From Stenotrophomonas sp. ASS1 (GTDB lineage Bacteria > Pseudomonadota > Gammaproteobacteria > Xanthomonadales > Xanthomonadaceae), in NCBI RefSeq assembly GCF_004346925.1, contig NZ_CP031167.1, positions 3,616,001 through 3,680,000 on the forward strand: a DNA stretch of 64,000 nt. The letters run 5' to 3'. Below the pieces are notes generated by a model that saw only the letters and a list, made by a program, of their open reading frames with translations, had not been told where the DNA came from and searched no databases. Shown one piece after another: positions 18,048-27,785 of this stretch. The position numbers and the translations under genes are program-made. Position 1 is the first letter of the stretch. Every line of letters begins with the position of its first letter.

Positions 18048-20210
18048 TTACTGGCGGCGTACCGACTGCACGACCGACAGGCGGCGCAGGCGGCGCATCA
18101 CTTCGGCCAGATGGTTGCGGTCGCGCACCTGGATGTTGAACGCCAGCACGGCGGCGTTGAAATCACGGTCCAGGTAGTCCACGCGCTCGATGTTGGAATG
18201 GCTCTGCGCGATGGCGGCGGCCAGCTGCGCCAGCACGCCGGTGCCGTTCTCCACTTCCACCACCAGCGAGGTGTCGTAGTCGCCGGAAACGGTGGTGTCC
18301 CAGCCGATCGGCACCCAGCGCTCGGGCGACTTGCGCAGCTCGGCCAGGTTCGGGCAGTCCATGCGGTGCACCACGATGCCCTTGCCGGCGGTGTGGTAGC
18401 CCATGATCTCGTCGCCCGGAATCGGCTGGCAACAACCGGCGAAGGTGACCACGCCGCGCTCGCTGCCGTTGATCAGGATCTTTTCCTGCGAGTGGTGGCG
18501 CGAATGCGGGCCGCCACGCAGTTCGGCGTAGGCCATCAGCGCCTGTGCAGCCTGCGTCGGCATCCAGTTGCCCAGTGCGACCTCGGCCAGCAGCGCCTCC
18601 AGGCGCGGGAAGCGGTGCTCGGCCAGGAACGCATCCAGGCGCCCCTTCGGCAGCCGCTCCAGCGACGAATCCATCGCCTCCAGCGCACGGTCGAGCATGC
18701 GGTGGCCGAGCTGCACGGCGTCTTCGTGCTCCAGCTGCTTGAGCTGGTGGCGGATGGCGGTGCGCGCCTTGCTGGTAACCACGAATTCCAGCCACTGCGG
18801 TTTCGGCGTGGCCGAGCGCGCGGTGATGATCTCCACCGACTGGCCCGACACCAGCTTGGTGCGCAACGGCACCAGCTTCTTGTCCACGCGCGAGGCCACG
18901 GCCATGTTGCCGACGTCGGTATGCACGGCGTAGGCGAAGTCCAGCGCGGTGGAATTGCGCGGCAGGGCCAGGATCTTGCCCTTCGGGGTGAACAGGTAGA
19001 CCTCGTCCGGGAACAGGTCGACCTTGACGTTGTCGAGGAACTCCAGCGAGGAACCGGCGGCACGCTGCGAGTCGATCAGCTCAACGATCCAGGCGTGTGC
19101 GCGGCTCTGCGCGCTGTTCGGTGAATCGCCGCCGAACTTGTAGGTCCAGTGCGCGGCCACGCCACGTTCGGCGATCAGGTCCATCTCTTCGGTGCGGATC
19201 TGCACTTCGATGGGCGAACCATACGGCCCGAACAGCACCGTATGCAGCGACTGGTAACCGTTGGCCTTGGGAATGGCGATGAAATCGCGGAAACGCCCAT
19301 CCAGCGGCTTGAACGTGGCATGCACCGAACCCAGCGCGTGGTAGCAGCTGGGCACGCTGCGCACCACCAGGCGGAAGCCGAACACGTCCATCACCTGGTC
19401 GAAGGTTTTGTTCTCGTCGCGCATCTTGTTGTAGATGCTCCACGGGGTCTTGATGCGGCTGACCAGGCGGTGCTCGATGCCTTCCTTCGCCAACCGCTGC
19501 GACAGCTGCACTTCCACCTGCGCCAGCGCTTCACGGCGGACCACCGGCTGGCTGCGGATGTGCTTTTCCAGGATCGCGTGGCGCCACGGATACAGCGCCT
19601 TGAAACCGAGGTTCTGCAGCTCGCTCTTGACCAGGCTCATGCCCAGGCGCTGGGCGATGGGCGCGTAGATCTCCAGCGTCTCGCGGGCGATGCGGCCGCG
19701 CGCTTCGCGGCTCTGCGCGCCCAGCGTGCGCATGTTGTGCAGACGGTCGGCCAGCTTGATCATGATCACGCGCAGGTCGCGCGACATCGCCAGCAGCATC
19801 TTGCGGAAGCTCTCGGCGGCCGCTTCCTGGCGGTCGCGGAACTTCAGCTTGTCCAGCTTGGTCACGCCGTCGACCAGTTCGGCCACGGCTTCGCCGAACT
19901 CGGCAGCCAGCGCTTCACGGGTCAGCGGGGTGTCTTCGATGGTGTCGTGCAGGATCGCGGCGATCAGCGCCTCCACGTCCAGGCCGAGCTCGGCCAGCAC
20001 CTGGGCCACGGCAACCGGATGGGTGATATAGGGCTCGCCCGACTTGCGCGTCTGCCCGGCGTGTGCGGCGGCTCCGACTTCCCAGGCACGGCGCAACAGC
20101 GGCAGCTGTTCCGGCGGCAGGTAATGGGCGGCGCGTTCAAGCTGGAGGACGTAGTCGGGTACGGCGGCAGCGGGGGCTGCGGCGACCTTGGCAGTGGGGC
20201 CTGGGTTCAT
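18048..20210 (-). CDS. spoT: Bifunctional (p)ppGpp synthetase/hydrolase SpoT
   Basis: A 720-residue RelA/SpoT homologue. The N-terminal HD hydrolase domain is intact (HAGQTRKSGEPYITHP and HDTIED, with His88-Asp89). The synthetase domain follows (RIKTPWSIYNKM and MDVFGFRLVV). A TGS domain (DLFPDEVYLFTPKGKILALP) and a C-terminal ACT domain (about 640-720) complete the regulator half. The intact HD box marks it as SpoT-like rather than RelA. It lies 106 bp downstream of rpoZ with a hairpin between them, the same rpoZ-spoT order as in E. coli. It adjusts growth to starvation through (p)ppGpp. Confidence 0.96.
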   Translation of the reverse strand: MNPGPTAKVAAAPAAAVPDYVLQLERAAHYLPPEQLPLLRRAWEVGAAAHAGQTRKSGEPYITHPVAVAQVLAELGLDVEALIAAILHDTIEDTPLTREALAAEFGEAVAELVDGVTKLDKLKFRDRQEAAAESFRKMLLAMSRDLRVIMIKLADRLHNMRTLGAQSREARGRIARETLEIYAPIAQRLGMSLVKSELQNLGFKALYPWRHAILEKHIRSQPVVRREALAQVEVQLSQRLAKEGIEHRLVSRIKTPWSIYNKMRDENKTFDQVMDVFGFRLVVRSVPSCYHALGSVHATFKPLDGRFRDFIAIPKANGYQSLHTVLFGPYGSPIEVQIRTEEMDLIAERGVAAHWTYKFGGDSPNSAQSRAHAWIVELIDSQRAAGSSLEFLDNVKVDLFPDEVYLFTPKGKILALPRNSTALDFAYAVHTDVGNMAVASRVDKKLVPLRTKLVSGQSVEIITARSATPKPQWLEFVVTSKARTAIRHQLKQLEHEDAVQLGHRMLDRALEAMDSSLERLPKGRLDAFLAEHRFPRLEALLAEVALGNWMPTQAAQALMAYAELRGGPHSRHHSQEKILINGSERGVVTFAGCCQPIPGDEIMGYHTAGKGIVVHRMDCPNLAELRKSPERWVPIGWDTTVSGDYDTSLVVEVENGTGVLAQLAAAIAQSHSNIERVDYLDRDFNAAVLAFNIQVRDRNHLAEVMRRLRRLSVVQSVRRQ

Positions 20211-20258
20211 GCCCGAAGCCTATTCCAGCGCGACGTTTACGGCAAATCCTGAATGCGA

Positions 20259-20283
20259 AACAGCCCGCACGGGGCGGGCTGTT
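20259..20283 (-). terminator. Hairpin between rpoZ and spoT
   Basis: Ten-base arms AACAGCCCGC and GCGGGCTGTT surround a five-base loop. The minus-strand sequence after it (TTTCGC) is only weakly T-rich, so termination is probably partial and spoT may be reached by readthrough. Confidence 0.6.
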
Positions 20284-20316
20284 CGGCACATCCAACGATT
20301 ACGTTGATCGATGCGA

Positions 20317-20616
20317 TCAATCGTCGTTCTTGGACATGTCTTCGTCGGCGACCACTTCCGCGGCAGCCCACTCCAGCGCTTCGCGCTCGGCGCGCTCACG
20401 CTCGGCCTTCTCGACTTCGTCGATCAGCGCGTTGTCGATCTTGCGGGCGGCGATTTCGCGCAGCGCCAGCACGGTCGGCTTGTCCTCGGTCTCGCTGTTG
20501 TCCAGCGTGGCCTGCACGCCGTTGGCGAGCTGGCGGGCACGCTTGGAAGCCATCATGACCAGTTCGAAACGGTTGTTAACGACTTCCAGGCAATCTTCTA
20601 CGGTGATGCGGGCCAT
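20317..20616 (-). CDS. rpoZ: RNA polymerase omega subunit
   Basis: A 99-residue protein starting [20 protein letters not shown], the standard omega N-terminus. [14 protein letters not shown] and [14 protein letters not shown] follow, and the C-terminus is acidic. Omega helps assemble RNA polymerase and forms part of a ppGpp site in enterics, which fits its place upstream of spoT. It lies downstream of gmk across a 110-bp gap. Confidence 0.97.
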   Translation of the reverse strand: MARITVEDCLEVVNNRFELVMMASKRARQLANGVQATLDNSETEDKPTVLALREIAARKIDNALIDEVEKAERERAEREALEWAAAEVVADEDMSKNDD

Positions 20617-20726
20617 ACGGGCTCCCGGCGACCGGTCGGCCGCTCAGTCGAATGAGGGAAAGGGGACGGAGTGTACTGGCAGGGGCTGGACAAAATCAAG
20701 CCAACCCCTACCCGATTCTTTTGGAA

Positions 20727-21392
20727 TCAGTCAGTTGCGCCCGGATCGGGGGTCAACAAGGCTTGGATCAGGCCTGCGTGGCGGACCTTCTGGGCCTCCC
20801 GGCGCAGGCGGCTGGCGGTGAAGATGGCGCACAGTTCGTCCACGGCGGTGTCGAACACCTCGTTGACGATGACGTAGTCGAACTCGTTGAAGTGCAGCAT
20901 CTCGTCACGGGCCGCGCCCAGGCGCTGGGCGATGACGGCCTCGCTGTCCTGGCCGCGCTTGCGCATGCGGTCCTGCAGGGCCTGCTTGGACGGCGGCAGG
21001 ATGAACACGGTGACCGTGCCCGGCACCAGCTGGCGCACCTGCTGCGCGCCCTGCCAGTCGATCTCCAGCAGCACGTCCTGGCCGGCGGCCAGCTGCGGTT
21101 CCACCGACTGGCGGGCAGTACCCTTCCAGTCGCCGTGCACCCAGGCATGCTCGAAGAAGTCGCCGGCGGCGATCATTTCCTCGAACTTTTCCGCAGAGAC
21201 GAAATGGTAGTGCTGGCCGTTCACCTCACCCGGGCGCATCGCGCGCGAGGTGAAGGAGATCGACAGGGCGATCTGCGGGTCACGCGCCAGGGTGGCATTG
21301 ACGATGCTGCTCTTGCCGGCGCCGGAAGGGGCGGCAACGATGTACAGCGTGCCGCGCGCAACGGCGTCCGACGGCTTCGACGGGGCGCTCAT
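20727..21392 (-). CDS. gmk: Guanylate kinase
   Basis: A 221-residue kinase converting GMP to GDP with ATP. The P-loop APSGAGKSS lies near residue 20, followed by the GMP-binding segment SFTSRAMRPGEVNGQHYHFV and the lid-containing RMRKRGQDSEAVIAQRL. The ATG at 21392 (MSAPSKPSDAVARG) is chosen; a longer frame adds 47 residues of arginine/proline-rich sequence with no resemblance to the family. It is the first gene of a gmk-rpoZ-spoT run and is divergent from fdnG across 290 bp. Confidence 0.96.
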   Translation of the reverse strand: MSAPSKPSDAVARGTLYIVAAPSGAGKSSIVNATLARDPQIALSISFTSRAMRPGEVNGQHYHFVSAEKFEEMIAAGDFFEHAWVHGDWKGTARQSVEPQLAAGQDVLLEIDWQGAQQVRQLVPGTVTVFILPPSKQALQDRMRKRGQDSEAVIAQRLGAARDEMLHFNEFDYVIVNEVFDTAVDELCAIFTASRLRREAQKVRHAGLIQALLTPDPGATD

Positions 21393-21682
21393 GCGCGGAA
21401 CCCAACTGGTTGATTTCGCAAAATTTTTCCTCGGTGTTCCAGATCCGGCGCGGAGGATCGCGCCAGGACGGCGGGGGCTGCGCGGAACATCCTGGAACCA
21501 GGCCCGGCAGACGCTTCCCCGGGGGGCGGGCACGCAACTTTACCAGAGCGGCCGCGTTGCGCGCCCGTCCGGCAGGCGCCGGGCCTTGTGCCACATGGGC
21601 GTGCGGGGGCCTGTGCTATAACCGGGCCGTACCCAACGACAGCCCGGAGGCCTGCGCCTCCCCGCCATCCCAGGAGAACGGC

Positions 21683-24600
21683 ATGCCATCGATGAGCCGC
21701 CGCCAGTTCCTGAAAGTGACCGGGACAACCCTGGTCGGCTCCAGCCTGGCATTGATGGGCTTCGCGCCCGGCATCGCGCTCGCGGAGGTCAGGCAGTACA
21801 AGCTGACCCGCGCGACCGAGACCCGCAACACCTGTACGTATTGCTCGGTGGCCTGCGGCATCCTGATGTACAGCCTCGGCGATGGCGCCAAGAACGCCGA
21901 GCCGAGCATCTTCCATATCGAGGGCGACCCGGACCACCCGGTCAACCGCGGCACGCTGTGCCCGAAGGGTGCCGGCCTGGCCGACATCATCCACAGCAAG
22001 TCGCGCCTGCTCTACCCCGAGTACCGCGCACCGGGCTCGAACGAGTGGAAGCGGCTGAGCTGGGACGATGCGCTGGACCGCATCGCGCGGCTGATGAAGG
22101 AAGACCGCGATGCCAACTTCGTGCAGAAGAACGAGGCCGGGCAGACGGTCAACCGCTGGCTGACCACCGGCATGCTCGCCGCCTCGGCGACCAGCAATGA
22201 AACCGCGGTGCTGACCCACAAGGTCGTGCGCTCCCTTGGCATGCTTGCATTCGACAACCAGGCACGTGTCTGACACGGCCCGACGGTGGCAGGTCTTGCC
22301 CCGACGCTAGGCCGTGGTGCGATGACGAATCACTGGGTCGACATCAAGAATGCCGACCTGATCCTGATCATGGGTGGCAATGCCGCCGAGGCACACCCGT
22401 GCGGGTTCAAATGGGTGACCGAGGCCAAGGCACACAACAAGGCCCGGCTGATCGTGGTCGATCCGCGCTTCAACCGCTCGGCCGCGGTGGCCGACGTGTA
22501 CGCGCCGATCCGTACCGGCACCGACATCGTGTTCCTGGGCGGTCTGATCAACTACCTGTTGACCGAGGACCGCATCCAGCACGAGTACGTGCTGAACTAC
22601 ACCGACATGTCGTTCCTGGTGAAGGACGAATTCGCCTTCAAGGACGGCCTGTATTCGGGCTACAACGAGGAGAAGCGCAGCTACGACCGTTCCAGCTGGG
22701 ACTACGCCTACGGTGACGATGGCTTCGTGCGCAGCGACCCGACGCTGAAGGACCCGCGCTGCGTCTACAACCTGCTCAAGCAGCACTACGCGCGCTACAC
22801 CGTGGAGATGGTCGAACGCATCTGCGGCACGCCCGCCGACAGCATCCGCCAGGTCTGGGACATGATCGCGTCCACCGCCGGCAAGGACAAGGCGATGACC
22901 ATCCTGTACGCGCTGGGCTGGACGCAGCATTCGATCGGTGCGCAGAACGTGCGTGCCGGCACCATGGTGCAGCTGCTGCTGGGCAACATCGGCGTGGCCG
23001 GTGGTGGCATGAACGCCTTGCGCGGGCATTCCAACATCCAGGGCCTGACCGACATCGGCCTGATGTCCGACCTGCTGCCCGGCTACCTGACGCTGCCGAA
23101 ACAGGACGAGCAGGACTACGACGCCTACATCGCCAAGCGCACGCAGAAGCCGCTGCGCGCCAACCAGATGTCGTTCTGGCAGAACTACCCGAAGTTCCAC
23201 GTCAGCCTGATGAAGTCGTGGTGGGGCGACGCCGCTACCGCCGACAACAACTGGTGCTTCGACCATCTGCCCAAGCTCGACAAGCCGTACGACATGCTGC
23301 AGGCGTACGAGCTGATGAACGAGGGCAAGATCCACGGCTACATCTGCCAGGGCTTCAACCCGCTGGCCTCGGCGCCGAACAAGGGCAAGCTGATCAGCGC
23401 GTTCTCCAAGCTGAAGTTCATGGTCAGCATGGACCCGCTGGAAACCGAGACCATCGCGTTCTGGCAGAACCATGGCGCGCTGAACGACGTTGACCCGAGC
23501 ACGATCCAGACCGAAGTATTCCGCCTGCCGACCACTTCCTTCGCCGAGGAAAACGGCGCGGTGGTGAACTCCTCGCGCTGGCTGCAATGGCACTGGAAGG
23601 GGGCCAACCCGCCGGGCGAAGCGCGCAGCGACATCGAGATCATGTCCGAGCTGTTCCATCGCATCAAAGCGATGTACGAGAAGGACGGCGGTGCGTGGTG
23701 GGAGCCGGTGCGCGACCTGGCCTGGAAGTACTCCAACCCGGAACTGCCGACGCCGGAAGAACTGGCGATGGAATACAACGGCAAGGCACTGGCCGACGTG
23801 TTCGATCCGAAGGACCCGACCAAGCTGGTGCGCAAGGCCGGCGAGCAGCTGGCGGCGTTCGGCGACCTGCGCGACGACGGCAGCACGTCCTCCGGCTGCT
23901 GGATCTACATCGGCGCCTGGGGCCCGACCGGCAACATGATGGCGCGACGTGACAACAGCGACCCCACCGGCATCGGCAACACGCTGGGCTGGGCCTGGGC
24001 GTGGCCGGCCAATCGCCGGGTGATGTACAACCGCGCCTCGTGCGACGTGGCCGGCCAGCCGTTCGATCCGCCGCGCACGCTGCTGGCCTGGAACGGCAAG
24101 AACTGGGGCAGCGTGGACGTGCCGGACTTCAAGGCCGATGAAGATCCCGCCGGGGGCATGGGCCCGTTCATCATGAACCCGGAAGGCATCGCCCGCTTCT
24201 TCGCCAAGGCTGGCATGGCCGAGGGCCCGTTCCCGGAGCACTACGAACCGTTCGATACCCCGCTGCGCAGCAATCCGCTCAGCCCGGGGCAGGCACTGAC
24301 GCTGAACAACCCGGCGGCACGCGTGTTCGCCAGCGATCGCGCACAGATCGGTTCGCCGGACGAGTTCCCGCATGTGGCCACCACCTACCGCCTGACCGAG
24401 CATTTCCACTTCTGGACCAAGCACGGCAAGCTCAATGCCATCATCCAGCCCGAGCAGTTCGTCGAGATCGGCGCGGCCCTGGCCGACGAGCTGGGCATCA
24501 ACAACGGCAGCCGCGTGCGGGTCAGTTCCAAGCGTGGCCACATCGAAGCGGTGGCGATGGTGACCAAGCGCATCAAGGCCCTGCAGATTGATGGCAGAAC

Positions 24601-24751
24601 CGTGCACCAGGTGGGCGTGCCGATCCACTGGGGTTTCCTCGGTGCGGCCAAGCCCGGATACATCGCCAATACGCTGACCAACGCCATCGGTGACGGCAAC
24701 TCGCAGACGCCCGAATCGAAGTGCATCCTGGTCAAGGTCGAGAAGGTGTAG
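21683..24751 (+). CDS. fdnG: Formate dehydrogenase-N/O alpha subunit, selenocysteine-containing
   Basis: This is a single reading frame of about 1022 residues, interrupted only by UGA at 22271-22273, read as selenocysteine 197. Sequence on both sides matches one protein: FDNQARV before and [11 protein letters not shown] after, as in E. coli FdnG/FdoG around Sec196. A SECIS hairpin follows the UGA directly. The N-terminus carries a twin-arginine signal ([10 protein letters not shown]). A 4Fe-4S site ([16 protein letters not shown], then LCPKGAG) and molybdopterin-guanine-dinucleotide binding domains follow. The start ATG at 21683 has AGGAGA upstream. The enzyme oxidises formate at the periplasmic face, passing electrons to FdnH and FdnI. 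Nothing suggests a pseudogene. Confidence 0.95.
22271..22316 (+). promoter_or_regulatory. Bacterial SECIS element in fdnG mRNA
   Basis: Immediately after the UGA, CACGGCC (22274-22280) pairs with GGCCGTG (22310-22316). The apical stem GGCA/TGCC (22288-22291 with 22297-22300) carries the loop GGUCU. The GGUCU loop and the spacing match the E. coli fdnG and fdhF SECIS elements bound by SelB. It lies within the coding sequence. Confidence 0.9.
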
Positions 24752-24761
24752 GAGACACGCC

Positions 24762-25679
24762 ATGTCACTGCAATCCCTGGACATCATCCGCCGCTCGGCC
24801 ACCACCACGCCCTCGCCGGAGGCGCGTGGCGCGCACACCGGCCAGGTCGCCAAGCTGATCGATGTGAGCAAGTGCATCGGCTGCAAGGCCTGCCAGGTCG
24901 CCTGCATGGAGTGGAATGATCTGCGCGACGAGGTCGGCAGCTGCGTTGGCAGCTACGACAACCCGCCCGACCTGAGCGAACAGTCGTGGACGGTGATGAA
25001 GTTCCGCGAGTACGAGGACGAGAAGGGCAAGCTGGAGTGGCTGATCCGCAAGGAAGGCTGCATGCACTGCAGCGATCCGGGCTGCCTGAAGGCCTGCCCG
25101 TCGCCGGGCGCGATCATCCAGTACGCCAACGGCATCGTCGACTTCCAGGAAGAGAACTGCATCGGCTGCGGCTACTGCGTGACCGGTTGCCCGTTCGACG
25201 TGCCGCGCATCTCCAAGAAGGACCACAAGGCCTACAAGTGCACGCTGTGCTCGGACCGGGTGGCGGTGGGCCAGGAACCGGCCTGCGTGAAGACCTGCCC
25301 GACCGGCGCGATCACCTTCGGCAGCAAGCAGGCAATGACCGAGCATGCCGCCGGCCGCGTGGAAGACCTGAAATCGCGCGGCTACGAGAACGCCGGCCTG
25401 TACGACCCGCAGGGTGTGGGCGGCACCCATGTGATGTACGTGCTGCAGCACGTGGACAAGCCGGAACTGTATGCCGACCTGCCGAAGGACCCGCGCATCA
25501 GCCCGATGGTGGAGGTGTGGAAGGGCGTGGCCAAGCCGCTGGGCGTGCTGGCGATTGCCGCTACCGCCTTCGCCGGCTTCCTGCATTACATCGGCATCGG
25601 CCGCAACACGGTCAATGACGAGGAAGAAGAGGAAGCCGAGCACGAGGCGAAGAAGATCGAAGAGGAGCAGCGGCCATGA
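24762..25679 (+). CDS. fdnH: Formate dehydrogenase beta subunit, 4Fe-4S ferredoxin type
   Basis: A 305-residue electron-transfer subunit with four ferredoxin-like cysteine clusters: [41 protein letters not shown] and [21 protein letters not shown] single C-terminal membrane span ([19 protein letters not shown]) anchors it and is followed by an acidic tail rich in Glu. It relays electrons from the FdnG active site to the FdnI hemes. The ATG at 24762 has AGGAGA upstream; a frame that starts earlier lies inside fdnG. It overlaps fdnI by four bases. Confidence 0.95.
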   Translation: MSLQSLDIIRRSATTTPSPEARGAHTGQVAKLIDVSKCIGCKACQVACMEWNDLRDEVGSCVGSYDNPPDLSEQSWTVMKFREYEDEKGKLEWLIRKEGCMHCSDPGCLKACPSPGAIIQYANGIVDFQEENCIGCGYCVTGCPFDVPRISKKDHKAYKCTLCSDRVAVGQEPACVKTCPTGAITFGSKQAMTEHAAGRVEDLKSRGYENAGLYDPQGVGGTHVMYVLQHVDKPELYADLPKDPRISPMVEVWKGVAKPLGVLAIAATAFAGFLHYIGIGRNTVNDEEEEEAEHEAKKIEEEQRP

Positions 25680-26323
25680 AGTACGCCCCGCACCCGCGGC
25701 AGATCATCCGCTACCGCGCGCCGACCCGCATCAATCACTGGATTGTGGCGATCTGCTTCGTGTTGACCGCGTTGTCCGGGCTGGCGTTGTTCCACCCTGC
25801 CCTGTTCCCGCTGACCCAGTTGTTTGGCGGTGGGCCATGGACGCGCATCCTGCACCCGTTCATCGGCCTGGCCATGGTGGTGGGCTTTGCGCTGCTGGCG
25901 TTCCGCATGTGGCGCGACAATCTGCCGACCGCCGACGATGGCAAGTGGATGCGCGGCATGCGCGATGTACTGCGCAACGAGGACGAGAAGCTGCCACCGG
26001 TGGGTCGCTTCAATGCCGGCCAGAAGCTGCTGTTCTGGGCGATCATCGGTTGCCTGTCGGCGCTGCTGCTGACCGGCTTCGTGATCTGGCGGCAGTACTT
26101 CAGCCACTTCTTCCCGATCGGGGTGATCCGCTTCGCGATGCTGGCCCATGCGCTGTTCGGCTGGGTGCTGGTGTGCGCGATCGTGGTGCACATCTATGCA
26201 GCGATCTGGATCAAGGGCTCGGTGCGGGCGATGACCCAGGGCAAGGTGACCTACGGGTGGGCGTACAAGCATCACCGGCAGTGGTTCCGGGACATCCTGC
26301 GCGGACGGCGGGAAGAGGGGTAG
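25676..26323 (+). CDS. fdnI: Formate dehydrogenase gamma subunit, cytochrome b556
   Basis: A 215-residue integral membrane protein with four predicted spans (about 20-40, 58-78, 113-135 and 150-172). Candidate heme-ligand histidines are in [33 protein letters not shown] and [10 protein letters not shown]. It takes electrons from FdnH and reduces quinone in the inner membrane. The start overlaps the fdnH stop (ATGA). A GC hairpin and a long inverted-repeat element follow it. Confidence 0.94.
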   Translation: MKYAPHPRQIIRYRAPTRINHWIVAICFVLTALSGLALFHPALFPLTQLFGGGPWTRILHPFIGLAMVVGFALLAFRMWRDNLPTADDGKWMRGMRDVLRNEDEKLPPVGRFNAGQKLLFWAIIGCLSALLLTGFVIWRQYFSHFFPIGVIRFAMLAHALFGWVLVCAIVVHIYAAIWIKGSVRAMTQGKVTYGWAYKHHRQWFRDILRGRREEG

Positions 26324-26325
26324 CG

Positions 26326-26344
26326 GCAGGGCCTGCGGCCCTGC
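26326..26344 (+). terminator. Hairpin after fdnI, start of a composite repeat element
   Basis: GCAGGGCC and GGCCCTGC pair around TGC, three bases after the fdnI stop codon. No T-run follows. The same hairpin type with a similar downstream spacer occurs after pepP at 42361-42379. Confidence 0.5.
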
Positions 26345-26401
26345 ACCCGCTGGATCAACGTCAACATCAACGTCAAGAGCGGGTTTCCTGAGGGATGGCG
26401 C

Positions 26402-26572
26402 GGTGGGTCCGGTCGCGGGGGCCACTGCAAGTACGTCCATGTAAGCTCGGTCGCCGCTTGCTCGTGTGCGCAGTCCTGCGCACACGGCAAGACCGGGGTT
26501 GGGCGTCCTGCCCAACCCGCCCGAGGCATGCCTCGGGCCCATGCGGCTCACGCCCCCGCAACCGGACCCACC
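26402..26572. repeat. Long-hairpin element, copy 1
   Basis: The outer arms 26402-26422 and 26552-26572 (21 nt, one mismatch) pair. Inside the left arm lies the conserved core TGCAAGTACGTCC, then TGTAAGCTCGG. Internal hairpins follow: GTGTGCGCAG/CTGCGCACAC, GGTTGGGC/GCCCAACC and GCCCGAGGC/GCCTCGGGC. It occupies most of the 474-bp gap between fdnI and fdhE, which holds no supported gene. Confidence 0.75.
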
Positions 26573-26630
26573 CCGCCTTCAACAGAGTTCTGCGATCTGT
26601 CGGGACGGCGTTCTGCGTTGCTGTTGGTGG

Positions 26631-26650
26631 GTGTCGACCTTGGTCGACAC
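26631..26650. repeat. GTGTCGACC hairpin (SMAG-like)
   Basis: GTGTCGACC-TT-GGTCGACAC, preceded by TTGGTGG. It lies 58 bp beyond copy 1 of the long-hairpin element. Confidence 0.65.
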
Positions 26651-26671
26651 GATGAACACGGCAACAACCGA

Positions 26672-26714
26672 TGGGGTCAGATCCGTTTTCCTATGGAAAA
26701 CGGATCTGACCCCA
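26672..26714. repeat. GGGGTCAGATCC hairpin, copy 1
   Basis: Perfect 20-nt arms (foot TGGGGTCAGATCC, tip GTTTTCC/GGAAAAC) with a TAT loop. It lies 83 bp upstream of fdhE. Related hairpins with a similar foot but a different tip are at 47607 and 52084. Confidence 0.7.
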
Positions 26715-26797
26715 ACCATTTCAAATGGCCAGCTGTGCGCTGGACGCCGGCGCTGACAACGGCGAGGATGGAGCCTGGTTCTTCTGGCTGGCCCTGC

Positions 26798-27781
26798 ATG
26801 GCGCAACGCATCCTTGAACCCGGTGAGATCGAGACGCTGGCCTCGCGCGATGTGCCGCGCATCATCCTGCCCGATACCGCGTCGCTGTTTGCCGGACGTG
26901 CGGACCGCCTGCGCAGTCTGGCTGCACACAGTGCCATCGGTGGTTACCTGCAGCTGCTGGCGGCGTTGGCCGATGCGCAGCAGGCGCTGCTGGAGGATCT
27001 GACACCGCAGCAACGCGAGGAACTTCAGGCACAGGCGCGTGCACAGCAGTCGAGTGCGGCGGCCGGCGCCGGGATGCCGTTGCGGCCGGCCAACACACTT
27101 CAGCTGGATGGCTGTTGGCGCGGCTGGCTGCGCACGCTATGCCAGCACTGCGCTGAAGAAGCCGGCCTGCCGGCGGAAACCCGCCAGGAACTGCAGCGCG
27201 TTGCTGCTGCCGATGACGGGTGGCTGGATGCGCAGGCGCATGCGGTGCTGGAGCGTGATGACGCGCCGTCGGTGGATGCGGTGGCTGCGCTGCTGGTGAT
27301 GAACGCGCTGCAGGTCTACTGGGCGGTGCTGGCGGACAGCTTCCGCCCCACCGAGCTGAAGCCGCTGGCCGATGCACCGGGGCTGTGCCCGCTGTGCGGC
27401 ACCCTGCCGGTGGTCAGCGTGGTGCAGGCGCGGCCGCCCTATGCCTCCTACCGCTACCTGTCGTGCTCGCTGTGTGCCTGCCAGTGGCACTACGTACGCG
27501 TGCAGTGCAGCCAGTGTGGTGCCGCCGGCAAGGACATCGCCTATCGCGCCCTGGCCGATGTGGACGGCGACAGCGGCGAGGCGGTGCGCGAGAGCGCGGT
27601 CCGTGCCGAGACCTGCGACCACTGCCACAGCTACCGCAAGATCCTGTATCTGGAAAAAGACCCGTCGCTGGAGCCGGTGGCCGACGACCTCGGCACGCTA
27701 GCGCTGGACCTGCTGCTGGGCGAGGAAGGGTATGCGCGCGCCAGCCAGAATCCGCTGCTGTGGCAATCCGACGGCGAGTGA
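26798..27781 (+). CDS. fdhE: Formate dehydrogenase accessory protein FdhE
   Basis: A 327-residue cytoplasmic protein needed in E. coli for formate dehydrogenase maturation. The C-terminal half has rubredoxin-like cysteine pairs (CPLCG, CSLCAC, CSQCG and CDHC) that bind iron in the family. The N-terminal RIILPDTASLFAGRADRLRSLA matches the family opening. The ATG at 26798 is chosen to match the family length; an ATG at 26768 is possible, and neither has a strong ribosome site. It is four bases upstream of selA, so it shares a transcript with the sel genes. Confidence 0.92.
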   Translation: MAQRILEPGEIETLASRDVPRIILPDTASLFAGRADRLRSLAAHSAIGGYLQLLAALADAQQALLEDLTPQQREELQAQARAQQSSAAAGAGMPLRPANTLQLDGCWRGWLRTLCQHCAEEAGLPAETRQELQRVAAADDGWLDAQAHAVLERDDAPSVDAVAALLVMNALQVYWAVLADSFRPTELKPLADAPGLCPLCGTLPVVSVVQARPPYASYRYLSCSLCACQWHYVRVQCSQCGAAGKDIAYRALADVDGDSGEAVRESAVRAETCDHCHSYRKILYLEKDPSLEPVADDLGTLALDLLLGEEGYARASQNPLLWQSDGE

Positions 27782-27785
27782 GGCG

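Noticed and set aside
21683..22273. fdnG frame ending in UGA as a frameshift or pseudogene
   Set aside because: The UGA is at the Sec position, followed by a SECIS hairpin, with the full sel gene set nearby.
22307..24907. 866-codon open frame on the minus strand
   Set aside because: It lies antisense to fdnG and shows no family features; the plus-strand frame has strong motif support. GC-rich DNA keeps the opposite strand open.
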